38,020 nt of DNA. It comes from Oehlia diaphana. Its lineage: Eukaryota > Glomeromycota > Glomeromycetes > Glomerales > Glomeraceae. Below are positions 9,198-21,177 of the stretch, in pieces (the first letter of the stretch is position 1; every line of letters begins with the position of its first letter). The notes beneath the pieces were generated by a model. The model ran no database searches. It worked only from the letters and a program-made list of their open reading frames with translations, and was not told where the DNA came from. Both the position numbers and the translations under genes were made by a program. The stretch spans positions 48,283-86,302 of the forward strand of contig QZLH01000330.1 in the NCBI GenBank assembly GCA_003833135.1. The letters are read 5' to 3'.

Positions 9198-9989
9198 TAA
9201 GCTATTGAATACTTTCGAAAATAATTATTAAAATTATTATAATTTTTGGTATCTTTTTAGATATTTTTTTTGCAGTCAGCATTCGAAAAAAAAAGAGAAA
9301 ATAATTTAAATTATATATATAAATTTTTAATCTCTGTATTTGATATAGTTTTCCTCCAAATTTTGTATGGAAAAAAGCAAACTAATATCAAAGAAAATGA
9401 AAATTCCGTAATATTGAAGTATTTTTTTTTAATTAATTATTATACGGCCAAAAAAAATGGCCCAAAGGAAAAAAATTCACATGCAAATTATGAAATTTTT
9501 ATTCAAATTTTATTTTCATCTAATAGGGTAAAAGAAAAGAGTGTATGGAATACATAAATTTATAATATGGCATAAAAATTATTTATTAGGTAAGGGAAAG
9601 ATGGAAACAAAAAGACATTAGAAATAAATTTTCTTAGTTTTTGTATACAGACAGGTTACAACAACGAAAACGTATTGATTTATTTGGAGGATTTTTGACA
9701 AAAATAATTATGTACTTTAATTATGGAATTTACTATGGGGTAGTTAGTGGAATGATATTGTATTTATTACGAATTTATTATTATTAATATTATTATTATG
9801 TTAATTTTTTTTTTTTAAAAGAGGTGGAATATTAAAATATATTCATTTGTATAATATGCTGGTTGTACATTTAAATATGCATTCTTTTCATTTTTGTCAT
9901 AAATAGATTATGGTCTTTAATAAAATTACATTCTGAAATGATATTAATAAAAAAAAAGTAATTGTTACGCTTACTTGACATTGGATTAA
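9198..9989. other. Convergent intergenic region
   Basis: This spacer holds the 3' ends of the UBL gene and the PIH1 gene. A 95-codon frame at 9270-9557 consists of low-complexity K, N and I codons with no domain, so I read it as 3' UTR. A TTATTATTAATATT microsatellite lies near 9775-9800. Nothing else is recognised. Confidence 0.55.
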
Positions 9990-11212
9990 TCAATCTTTCT
10001 CTGCTCTGATAACCAATCTTTTTTTAGGTTTTATAAATCTTGCTTTCGCAGATATGATATTCACTGTTGAAGGTAATGTGATATCCAAATTATATTTCCC
10101 GGGTGAATTAAAAATTAGACGCAAAGGTTCTAGGTCTAATGTGCTATCCTTTACTGATTGCTATATAAATAAATAAAAATATTAAAAAAAAAAAAGAAAA
10201 AGAGGTAATTTATTACATATTAAATTTAGTTAATTTACCATAGAAGGCGTATCAATAGTTATGATCAGGAATAACCTTTTATCTCTAAATTCTTCTGTGA
10301 TGGTATATTTAGGTTTATCCAGAGTTCTGACATTTTTGGTTGATTTTTCATCAATTATTTTTCGTTGGCTCGGTTTCGTGGAAATCTCCGTTATTAAAGA
10401 TTTCTGTTGTTTGGGAATCATAACTGGTTTCTCTTCTATTTTGCCTTTGTAACTTATTTTCGGATATGCAAAGTCTGAATAACATACATAAATTAATTCT
10501 TCACAGATTCATGTTCTTATTGAAAATCACAAGAACAGAATAGTGACGTACTGCGAGTTAATTCTAGATTAAATTGTTCTTCAATCATTTCCACTGCCAG
10601 TTCGATTATATATAATTTAAAATCGGAATCTTCTCTTGTTCTTTTAAATGGTAATGTATGAATAATAGCATCACAAACATAACAAAGATCCTCCTCTAAC
10701 ATTTCAATATTTCAAATCAGTTATATTACTTTAGAAAAAAAATACAAAATAATCAAAAACATACTATTGTCTTTATCTTCTCGAATATTACTAATAACGG
10801 TTGGAACACGATAAATTGAATCCTCATCGCCATTCATTGATTTTTTTATTTCAGTTTCAGTAGCATTTGGTGGACATGGTACTTTATTTGAATAACAAAA
10901 ATTGATGAAAAATTTTGAATTTAATTTATATAGTTTTTTATTTGAGGATGCTATACGAATTTTTATTACAAATCCAGGATTAGGGAGCAGTTGAATACTC
11001 TCAAAATCCTGTCCATCTGATATAGTGGTTTTCATGTATTGTTCTGTTATTGCAGCCATTGCTTTTGGATTTTCTGCTAATTGTGATGAAAGTTCTTCTA
11101 AAAATACTTCTTCCGCAAGTTCTTCTTGTTCATTACGTACAATATCCTTTATAATTAATGAAGAAGGTGTTTTAGAAGAATTTTCATCAAAATCCAATTT
11201 AGTATGAGCCAT
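9990..11212 (-). CDS. PIH1 domain protein (PIH1D1/Nop17-like)
   Basis: Four exons (11212-10765, 10695-10552, 10474-10239, 10160-9990) join in frame to 332 aa. After an acidic leader, the N-terminal PIH1 domain is seen as LLPNPGFVIKIRI (about 75-87), the FFINFCYSNKVPCPP strand (101-115), YRVPTVISNIRED, and DLCYVCDAIIH with ELAVEMIEEQFNLEL. A Lys-rich linker (exon 3) leads to a C-terminal CS-like beta domain (LRLIFNSPGKYNLDITLP). PIH1D1/Pih1 is the subunit of the R2TP complex that links RUVBL1/2, HSP90 and the TTT clients, used for assembling box C/D snoRNPs, PIKKs and RNA polymerase. The family call is firm; which PIH1 paralog it is remains less sure. It is divergent from NAA15 with 293 bp between starts. 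Confidence 0.88.
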
Positions 11213-11505
11213 CTTTTTAGTTGACGAAACAAAAAATTATTGAAGGTTAATATTGCGATTCGATCTTAATATCTATCTTTTATCACGTAACACAAGTCAT
11301 TGTAAATTATGATTCACATGATAACAGTGATTATTTTTTTTGATCAAGATTTTATTTTCCATCACACAAATAACTAAAAAGTAAAATTTACTTTTTTTTC
11401 GCAAGGGTTAAAAAAAAATTTTTTTTTTTTAACATTCGAGAGATCAGTTTTGTAGCACATTTTATATCGAGTGCAATCTTCAAAGCTTTTATTTAGCTTA
11501 AAGAA
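11213..11505. promoter_or_regulatory. Shared upstream region, PIH1 / NAA15
   Basis: The 293 bp between divergent starts. It contains long A and T runs (about 11396-11432), typical of nucleosome-poor promoter DNA, and a loosely palindromic stretch TATCACGTAA...TTCACATGATA at about 11281-11322. No known operator is recognised. Confidence 0.5.
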
Positions 11506-14500
11506 ATGAGGGAATTACCGTCCAAAGAATCTGCTCTTTTTAAGCAAATTCTTGCAAGTATCTTATATAGTGATGGCTACTTCTGGTATATTATTATATA
11601 TGTATATTTAGCATGACTGACCGAAAAGTTATAAATTTTATATTAGAAATTCTATGAGTATAAACAGTATAAGAAAGGGTTGAAAGCTGCTGATCAAATA
11701 TTGAAAAAATTTCCTGAACATGGGGGTACATATATGATATTATTTCTTTTTTTTTATATCTGTTGATATATGTTAAATTTTGTTTTATTTGCATAATAAA
11801 GAAATTATTTTGAAAATGAATTCATTTAATTGATGTTTATCTATTGTAATTTTGATAATGCGATTATCATCATTTAATCATTGATGCAGAGACATTGGCT
11901 ATGAAAGGATTGTTTCTTAACCATATGGATAGGAAGGAAGAAGCTCATGATTTCGTACGCAAAGGGCTTAGGTTTGATCTGAAGAGCCATATTTGTAATT
12001 ATATTTTTGATGATTACTTGTTTAGAAACAATTTTCCATCATTCAAACTTTTTTTAATCGGACAGGTTGGCACGTATATGGATTGTTACATCGATCCGAT
12101 AAAAACTACGGTGAAGCTTTAAAGTGCTATAATCAAGCATTAAAATTTGATAAGGTATGAATGATTTAAATATTATTTTCGCATTCACTGAAAATCATTT
12201 ATTTAAAAATTATTTGGTGATAGGATAATATGCAAATCCTTCAAGATTATTCCTTGCTCCAAATTCAAATGCGAAATTATGAGGCTTTTAATGTAAGATG
12301 TAGAATCATTATGTTCATTTTAACAATTATTAATATTAAATTATTTATTGTTCGATGGGAATATTACTTAATTAAAAGGAATCAAGACTTCGTCTTTTGA
12401 ATTTAAGACATAATAATCAAAGATATTGGATTGGACTTGCTATATCTTATCATCTGCTAGAAAATTATGAAATAGCCGAAAAAGTATTGAAAGCTTATGT
12501 GGATACTTTAAAGGTGAATATAAAATCGCATTAAGCTATTTGCGTTTAATTACATTTAATGATGATGGCATCCTTCGTAGGAAAAACCAGGTCCTATGAA
12601 TTTTGAACACAGCGAGATGCTGCTATATCATAATCTTATAATAGAAGAAAGTGGCAAGTTTGATAAAGCTTTGGAGCACTTAGAATCCATTGAAAATGAT
12701 ATTTGCGATCGTCGCTCATGGAAAGAAAAGAGAGGTTTGAATATCAATTATAGACTATATCATAGTTATATTATGCTAAAATAATCATATATTCGTCTTT
12801 TTCGACTAGCTTTCTTTCTGCTGAAACTTGAAAGATATCAGGAAGCAAAGATAGCTTATGAAGACTTGATTGCTGACAACCCCGATTGTTATGATTATTA
12901 TAATGGCTTGTTATTAGCATCCCAAATAAATACCAGTAAGTATTTCATTAGTATTTATCAATTAATTTAACGTGTTAACTCACTATAATAAGTTCATTTA
13001 ATAATGAGAATTGAATCCTGTTAGATGAGTTGTCCTCTGAACAACGCGAAAAAGTTATTGAAATTTGTCAAGAAATGGCAACAAAATATCCAAAGTCAAA
13101 TCTTTTAAAGCTACTTCCTATAGAACATACAGCTGGTCAGTTATTTGAATGTGGTTTGCGTGGATTGTCTTGTTTGTAATATTCTTATATTTTATTATAT
13201 GATTGTAGATGAAAGGTTTAAAGTAGAAGTAGATAAATATATGCAAGCAGCTCTTAGAAAAGGTGTCCCTTCATTATTTGTTAATCTTAAAAAACTTTAT
13301 GCTGATCCGATAAAGGAGGATATAATTGAGAAATTGGTTGAAGAATATCTCCAAAATCTAAAGACGTGTAACACTTTCACCAAAAGTTCGGATGCTGGTG
13401 ACGAAATTGAAGAACCTACAGCGTATCTCTGGACTCTCTATTTGTTGGCTCAACATTACGATAACAAACGTGATACTACAAGGGCTCTCAAGTTGATCGA
13501 TGAAGCAATCGAACACACACCAACTTTAGTAGAATTATATATGACAAAGGGCCGTATACTCAAGGTCCGAACTTTAAATAGATATTTTAGGTGGCATCTT
13601 AAATTGAAACCCAATCTTACCAATTACCAATTATTTGCATCTTTGACGTATATAGCATGGGGGAGATCTTAATAATGCCATGAAAGTTATGGACGAAGCC
13701 AGAGAGTTGGATCTCCAAGATAGGTTCATCAATTCGAAATGCACAAAATATATGCTTCGGAATAATCAACCAGAAGAAGCTCTAAAAACAATTGGATTAT
13801 TTACTAGAGTGTGTATAATTGTTTGAATGGTTTTTATATGGTTTTTTATATATTATTTAGATTATTTATATATATATATATTTTTTAAAAAAAGGGCGAC
13901 GCTCCTGATCCATTAACGGATCTTATAGACATGCAGTGTATGTGGTATGCACTCGAGGAAGGGGAGTGTTATAGGAGGCAGAATAATCTAGGCAAAGCTC
14001 TTAAACGTTTTCATCAAATCGACAAGGTATAATTCAACATTTAAGTTAGTAATTCCTACATACATAAATTTAAATACTTTAAATTATTAATATAAATAAT
14101 GCATTTTTAATATGGTTTATTGTCAATCATATTTAAGCATTTTGCAGATATAACGGATGATCAATTCGATTTTCATACATATTGTCTGCGTAAAGTTACT
14201 CTTAGAGCATACTTGAGGTATGTCGCGTTTCATTCTTATATTCCCGTGAAATTTTTACACTTATTTATTATTTCTATGATGTAAAAGCATGTTACGACTT
14301 GAAGATCAGCTACGTTCACACCCTTATTATTTCCGTGCCGCGAAAAATGCCATAGAGGTAAGTATAAGTAATATTCTAATATGTTGTCTCCTTTGTTCTT
14401 ATTATGAATCATCATATATGGAAAAATCCAGATCTATCTTTATCTAAAAGACAATCCAAAATCAGCCAATGGTGAAGAAAGTCAAAATTATGGTACGTTT

Positions 14501-15716
14501 CATTTACGTATTTTTAATATAATTGAAATTTCTAATTGAATAAAAATTCGAACAAAATAATTTCAAAAGAAAATATGACAGAAGAAGAGATTAAGGCTGC
14601 CAAGAAAGCCAAAAGTAAAGCCAAAAAAGCTGCGCTTAAGGAGGCAAAAAAAGGTAAGAGTTAATTTATTGTGAGTTATATATATATATAATATATATAT
14701 ATATATTTTGAAATAAAATTTTTTTTTCATAAAGCTTCTCCGGCAAAAGAGGATCAATCGAAAAAGAAAGTACAAGATGATGACCCGGAAGGCGAAAAAT
14801 TTCTGAAGGTTCAATTATGCCTGATTATTATATAATATACATTATTAATAATTTAATTAACTTCTAGAATGGTTTACAGGTAGAAGATCCTTTAGGGGAA
14901 GCATTCAAGTTCCTTCAACCTTTGCAAATATTGGCTTCGAAAAGAATAGAAACACATTTATTAGGATTTGAATATTACATTCAAAAAAGTTTGTTTTCTG
15001 ATTTCAGATAAATATTATTATGCTTAGTTTACTAATAATCGTCATTGTATTTCAGAAAAGTATTTACTCGCTCTTAGGGCCCTAAAACAAGCATATAATA
15101 TTGATAAAGAAAATCCAGAATTACATGTAAATATAATACGATTCAAGTTGGAAGGTATGGTAACTATTCTAATAATATTATGTTTATTATAATTTATGAA
15201 AAATATTTCAACAGGTTATCTTATTTTAGTTTCTAGGCTTGAGAAAGAAGATAACGAAAAAAGAGAACCGTTACGTGATTCTACTGAATATCAAACAATT
15301 TTTAAAGTTGCTAATACAGTATTACCAACCATACTTCCCGATAATACTTCCTTAGACGTATATACTGAGAAATTTTTAGCAAGGAATAAAGGGTCCATGT
15401 CACATTTATTAGCTGGCTCTAATGCATTATTGCAAATAAATCCTGATAATAAACAAGAAGTCACAAATTTATTGATGAACTCTATTAAGGATGAATTTTT
15501 GAGTACGAGAACACTAAAGGTAATTCTTCAAGTAATATGTATGTATTTCTCTTTTTCGATTCGACTATTTACATTTTATTTAATTTTATGAAGAATTGCA
15601 TATCAGTATACGAACAACTTAAAAACAAGTTAGATTCATCAAAAGCCGATGAATTTAAGAATAAGTGTAAAGAATGGTTTCCGATTTCAACTTATTTCAA
15701 GGGACGTGACGATTAG
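11506..15716 (+). CDS. NAA15: NatA N-acetyltransferase auxiliary subunit NAA15
   Basis: Twenty-one exons join in frame to 857 aa: 11506-11553, 11647-11725, 11890-11994, 12066-12154, 12224-12292, 12379-12513, 12581-12734, 12810-12935, 13025-13135, 13209-13564, 13656-13808, 13895-14026, 14138-14217, 14288-14357, 14432-14492, 14570-14653, 14735-14808, 14868-14988, 15056-15154, 15215-15519, 15594-15716. NAA15 is the TPR scaffold that anchors NAA10 to ribosomes for co-translational N-terminal acetylation. Diagnostic segments appear in family order: [110 protein letters not shown], a Lys/Ala-rich coiled segment (exons 16-17), and [13 protein letters not shown]. Length is close to the usual 860 or so. 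Intron 1 begins GCAAGT instead of GT; the two coding exons fit the family exactly only with that donor. Confidence 0.96.
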
Positions 15717-16219
15717 AAATAAATTATTTGAGGAGTATAGAGGAAAATATCAATGAAATTATTGTTTATTTAATTTTCATAAAAACAATTTATACGGATG
15801 GTCAATTATTTTTTACAATTCTGTCGAAGGTCAAAAAAAAATATGCATGAATATTGAATATATTTAATTTTGATTCATACAAAAAAGTTTGTATTTTTAG
15901 TGATGTTTTCATTAATTAAAAAAAAAATTTTTTTGAAAAATTAAATCGCATATTTACGAGACGATTTTTTTTGCATCTTATTCTGATTTGTAATATTTAT
16001 TTTAAAAGTTGTTAAATGCTGTTATTTTTAGCATTCATTATTAAAAGCTAAACGGCTAAACGAATACACAACATAAAAAATAACGTAGCCAAAAGGGTTT
16101 ATTCGAAATGTGGCAAAGATATGAAAATACATTAATATTAAAAAAAAAATAATTATAGTTAATATGAAAAGCTATGACATTTTGATAACGTCAATAATCT
16201 CTTTATGATCAAATAATCT
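15717..16219. other. Convergent intergenic region, NAA15 / ATG7
   Basis: 503 bp of AT-rich DNA with homopolymer A and T runs; it must contain both 3' ends. No open frame, repeat pair or RNA gene is recognised. Confidence 0.5.
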
Positions 16220-19076
16220 TCACAATTCATTATCTTCTTCTTCCCAAACAAAATCACCAGCAGCTTCACTTTCTTGATGTAATTTAGCTAATCCTGTTAA
16301 TTCTTCAAGATATGTGGGTGAATCAAAAACACGTTTAAGAAATTCAAATCCATTTGTTTTATATTCTTCAGATATTTTATCAGAACAAGCTGTACACTTA
16401 TCGTATGCTTGTCCAACTATTAACATATTATTAAAATTGGTTAAAAATCCACGTATTTGATGTGGTATAATACCTAAAGGAGTTGAGGTACTAGTATCTG
16501 TTGAATCAGAAAGATCATTAATAGTATCTGCTGGTGCCGCTGGTCTATTAATTAATAGAATGAAAAAAAATTTTTTATTGTAAACCAGTCATAAAAAGAT
16601 TAAATTATACGAATAGAAATTACCCTTTTTCATGATGTAAAACAGAAACCATTAGTTCAACGGCATATGCACTAGCAATTGCAGATAATCCCGGCCGCGT
16701 CACCGTGCATTGCTGGTCAAGCGTACGATCCTTAAGAGAATCAGTCGGTGCCACAATATCATTACAAAAATAGCATCCCAGTTGCTTAATTTCTGGCATT
16801 TTGCTGTTAGAAGCTCCTGTTGATTTCAAAGTGAAATCAAGATCTTTGACGCCATGCCTCATCACTACGTAAGTATCAAAACCCAATGCTGCATTTATGA
16901 CAAGCTAATAAATAAAATATACTAGTAAATATTATTTTATTTTATTAAAATCAAGTAGAATTGAATTATTTTAAAAACCTTTCGCATGCTTGCCCCCAAC
17001 AAAGTAGGTAACCATCGACTTTCCCTGCTATCCATTAATAGAAAAATAACATCGTGTGAATCAATAAGTTGTGTTATCTTTTCAATATCACTACGAACTT
17101 GTGATTCTGAAATAACTGGATGTCCTGGCATAGGAATATTTATATTATGCCCTTCGGTTATCTAAATTTCAATATTGACTCAATATAGGTTTAAAAAAAA
17201 ATGTTTAGGGAAACACAACTTTATACATACTGAGCCAGGATAAATTTTTTTTAAATTTTCAGCAGCGGTCTGTGCTTTAAGCTTGCCTCCCTCGAGACTA
17301 TCTTCAAAGAAGAATAATGGTTGTCGAACAGGGTTGGAAAATGAGATACGTGCGTTATCAACAAATGTTATATGACGAACACCCCATCCCTATATAAGAT
17401 AAGAAGCCACGTAAATTAACATATTTTATAATTTTAAAATAGAAATAATCAAATAATCAACCTACCAAGAGACATCTTGCCACATAACAACCCAAAGTTC
17501 CGGCACCGAGTAATAAACATTTTGTTTCTCTAATTTTTTCCAGTTGTAGATTTGGTACAATCCTCCATCGCATTAATTTTAAGTTTAGGTCAACTGACGT
17601 GTCGGCCAACCTTATATATAGAATGTTAAAATCTCAATTCGATATAATAGAGATTTATACGCGTTTCCTTACCTTACTGGATCCATAAGATGTGCTAGGT
17701 CAACAGAACGAGGAGCAAGTTTACCTTGAGAATTTTTTTCCCATCCTAAACCTTTTGGACACTCATCTTATGATCAATGAAAATTATTTAGCGTCAGCAG
17801 CGCTATAATAAAGATAATATAAAAAAATCCAATACAGTACCAGAGATTGTGTCAGTTTCAGGTATTTCAACTGTCAATATACACGTTTGTGATACATCCC
17901 TTTTGCCTGGAATCTCTCTGTAACATAATATTTTAATCTTATGTATATTCCAACGACGCTGCAAAAGTACTAAAAGATTACGCAATGGCCATCCGGGATT
18001 CGTAGGCAAGCTTGAAGGATCAGCAAATCCAACAATTCTCTAACATTATATACTATAAAAGTTAATTAGTTTCTCAATTGAAAAAAAAACATTGAATCGA
18101 GTCCTAAATTCACCTCATCACTATCACAGCCTTCAAAGAATGTGTCAAATTCAGATAGGCTACCGATTATCATTTCTTTACTATTGAATCGTTTAACGAG
18201 GAAAAATCCAGAATTTGCACAAGACTGTTTTTGTCTAAAAAGATCATAATTTTCTCTGAAGCTTTCAATCTGATCAAGTTTTGAACATGTTAATTTATGT
18301 TGTTAATATATATGATATTCTTAAATAATGATAAGACTAACATCGCTAGATTTCCATAAATCCTTAATGCTTTTTATTTCACCATTTTCGGAAACATGCC
18401 ATGGTGGTTCGGTTATTAATGCAGGAAAACCAAACCAGTAATGATATTTATATTTTTTCAAATCTGCAAAGGTCACAAGAAGGAATCGGGTAAGGAGATA
18501 CGGATTTTTTACCGCTTCTCCAGATTTAATATCCTGCCAAATCTAAATATTGGACAGATCAAAATTGAAATGATGATTTTATTTCAGAATTTTTAAAAAA
18601 CCAAGTTAAAGTATAAGTTCGAATTTATTTGAATTTACTTGTTCTGTGATCTCTTTAAATAAAGCAGCTTTGTCAAGAGCTTTAAAATCTTCAATTGTAT
18701 TAGTATTTTTTATTTTTCCAATCGAAGGATAGGCGAAAGGTGGTAAACTATAAATTGAATATATATATATATATTACGCGAATTAACATATGAATTTCGA
18801 TGAGTTCGCAGATTTTAGTTCTTACCGTGAGAAAGAAGCGGAATTGGTGTCATCGAAAGCATCAATGCCAAGGCACAAACGAGCTGGCATGGAAATATTT
18901 GCTTCAGTGGCATGTTGTGAAGTTATAGTATGACCAGTAAAGTAATGACCAAAAATATCATGTGAAGTATCATCTAATTTATACAAATCAATTTTTCGCG
19001 TTGATAAAGTGTGCCAGAATATGGCTTCAACAGCTGAGGAGTAAGCTACGAATTGTACTAGTGGACCAGAAGACAT
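16220..19076 (-). CDS. ATG7: Autophagy E1-like enzyme ATG7
   Basis: Eleven exons on the minus strand (19076-18826, 18747-18639, 18542-18342, 18269-18114, 18039-17841, 17766-17673, 17610-17466, 17389-17231, 17161-16979, 16904-16624, 16544-16220) join in frame to 700 aa, close to the known length of about 700. ATG7 activates ATG8 and ATG12 with ATP and passes them to ATG3 and ATG10. The N-terminal ATG7 domain includes [10 protein letters not shown] and [15 protein letters not shown]. The linker [17 protein letters not shown] precedes the adenylation domain, with nucleotide-binding GAGTLGC (372-378), [20 protein letters not shown] and [10 protein letters not shown]. The catalytic Cys is residue 565 in [11 protein letters not shown]. 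Zinc ligands are CYFC (543, 546) and the later [15 protein letters not shown] and an acidic C-terminus (WEEEDNEL) follow, as in the family. All key residues are present, so it should be active. Confidence 0.97.
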
Positions 19077-19234
19077 TTATTAAAAAAAGTTAGTTATTAT
19101 ATAATATACAAATGTTGAATAACGCGAGAGATTAAGATTACTGTGGCGCAGTTATTCATCTATTTCATCTCTTTTTAATTACGTAATCTTAATTGCGAAA
19201 GTGAAGTTTTTTTCTGACGCGGATCTATTTAATA
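19077..19234. promoter_or_regulatory. Compact bidirectional promoter, ATG7 / PRPP synthetase
   Basis: Only 158 bp separate the divergent starts. A perfect 11-bp inverted repeat, ATTAAGATTAC (19131-19141) and GTAATCTTAAT (19183-19193), brackets the centre with 41 bp between arms. It could bind a dimeric factor serving both genes; that is inference. Confidence 0.6.
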
Positions 19235-20524
19235 ATGCGCAATATCGTTATTTTTGGAGGCTCGTCGCATACTGAATTAGCTGAACAAATAGCTTCTCGT
19301 TTAAATGTGCAACTAGGACGTGTAAAACTTTCAAAATTTTCAAATAAAGAAACAAATGTTGAGATCCATGAGAGTGTTAGAGAAAAGGACGTTTATATAA
19401 TTCAATCTGGCTGTGGCCATGTCAATGATAATCTAATGGAACTATTGATTATGATATCGGCTTGTAAAATTGCATCAGCGGCAAAGGTTACTGCTGTGAT
19501 ACCTTGTTTTCCATACGCGCGACAACCCGATGCTCCTTACAAGAAAAATGGCGAACTTTTGCCGCGCATTCCAAAGGATGCTTTTATTGGTTATACCTAT
19601 AATACACCAGATTCAACTCCTGCAAATGAAGTGAAAAATCCATTTGGAGAGCAAAGCGCTAATGGTACTAGTTCGTCCGAAATATCTACTCGTAGCGCGG
19701 GCGGATATAAACATTGGATTGCTCGATCTGGAACACTTATAGCCAATCTTATAACGTGTGCAGGTTGTTACATGATAATGTAAATAATGTTGTTCTTTAT
19801 AAAGAATAAAATATAAAATATTAATATATATATGGCTCATTTACTTTAGGAGCCGACCATATAATAACTATGGACCTTCATGATCCTCAATTTCAAGGGT
19901 TTTTCGATATACCGGTTGACAATCTTTATGGACAACCTTTGATGATTAAATATATTAAGGAAAACATTCCAAATTATCAGAATGCAGTAATTGTTTCTCC
20001 GGATGCTGGTGGTGCTAAAAGGTAGGATTTGCTTATTGGTGTTTTAACGATTGATTTATTTCTTAAAAGTGTATTTGTTATTATTTAGAGCAACAGCTAT
20101 TGCAGACAAACTTCATATGGATTTTGCTTTGATTCATAAAGAACGTCGTTCTCAAATTAAGCCTCATAAAACTGATATGATGCTTGTTGGTGAGGTTAGA
20201 GACAAAGTGTGTATTCTAATTGACGATATTGCAGATACATCTAATACAATAACCAAAGCTGCAAAGATTCTTAGTGAAAGCGGAGCAAAAAAGATTTGTG
20301 CCATTATCACTCATGGAATTATGAGTGGTGATGCTATTCAAAGAATTGTAACAAGTGTCATTGATCAAGTCATCGTAAGCGATAGTGTTCCACAAGTTGA
20401 TCATTTAGCGCAATGTTCTAAGATGAGAGTTTTTAATATTGCTCCAATGTTTGCAGAAGCAATTAGAAGAATACATAATGGTGAGAGCGTCAGTGCATTG
20501 TTCAGTCTTATGGACTTGATATAA
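19235..20524 (+). CDS. Ribose-phosphate pyrophosphokinase (PRPP synthetase)
   Basis: Three exons (19235-19763, 19850-20021, 20089-20524) join in frame to 378 aa. The enzyme makes PRPP from ribose 5-phosphate and ATP, for purine, pyrimidine, His and Trp synthesis. Family marks: [15 protein letters not shown] at the start, [48 protein letters not shown] (183-202), [11 protein letters not shown], and the PRPP loop [19 protein letters not shown] (about 274-292). It is some 60 residues longer than the usual 317. The extra is a polar insert (about 103-160) between [12 protein letters not shown] and the helix [15 protein letters not shown]. Some yeast Prs subunits have such an insert at this site and work in hetero-oligomers, so this is probably the Prs2/3/4-like type. 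Divergent from ATG7. Confidence 0.95.
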
Positions 20525-21177
20525 TCAAGTGAAACGAACTCTTTATAATATACAATATTCACTACCGTGTATGATCTGGTTACCATTTTAAAGCACAAAA
20601 TGAGTTTTCTATTCTACATATAATACATGCAATGAGTTTTCGCGTAGATGATATATTATTTATTCGCGAATTAATTAGTCATGTAATACCAGCCAATTAA
20701 AAAATTCATTGTTTAATATGGTTCTTTATAATTAATGTAATCAATGCCATTATATAATAAATTTCAAATACTATCTTAATTATGACTGCTTCCAGTTCTT
20801 TTTTTTTTTGTCATTAAAGCTATACTCCGGAAATTTGCTCTCTAATTGTATCGCGTAAGCATAAATTCACCCCCTCTAATAGCAATATAAATCTATCCTG
20901 ACAATTTAATAATTTTGTGTTACCTTGTGATAACGAATGAATCTTTTCTACTAATTTGTCTTACCAAAGCGGCCGCATAAATGTACATTAATTAACTTCC
21001 TTTTTTTAAAAAAATTTTTTAATAATTTTCTGTCCGCTTATTTTACCAATCAATTTTTCCTACAAGAATTAACAAGATTTGTTAAAATCGATTTCGATTT
21101 AATAAAGAAAGTACGTCTGTTAGTATCATATTTCTACCAACAATTGTAAATAGAATAGTGGTATATAAATAGTAAAT
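20525..21177. promoter_or_regulatory. PRPP synthetase 3' end and zinc transporter upstream region
   Basis: 653 bp between two genes on the same strand, the only tandem junction in the window. TATATAAATA (21163-21172) lies just before the transporter ATG, so either transcription starts very near the ATG or it is not a working TATA box. One GCGGCCGC string is at about 20971-20978. No gene is seen. Confidence 0.45.

Noticed and set aside
9270..9557. 95-codon plus-strand frame after the UBL gene
   Set aside because: Low-complexity K/N/I/F composition from AT-rich DNA, no domain, and it lies where the 3' UTR of the UBL gene is expected.
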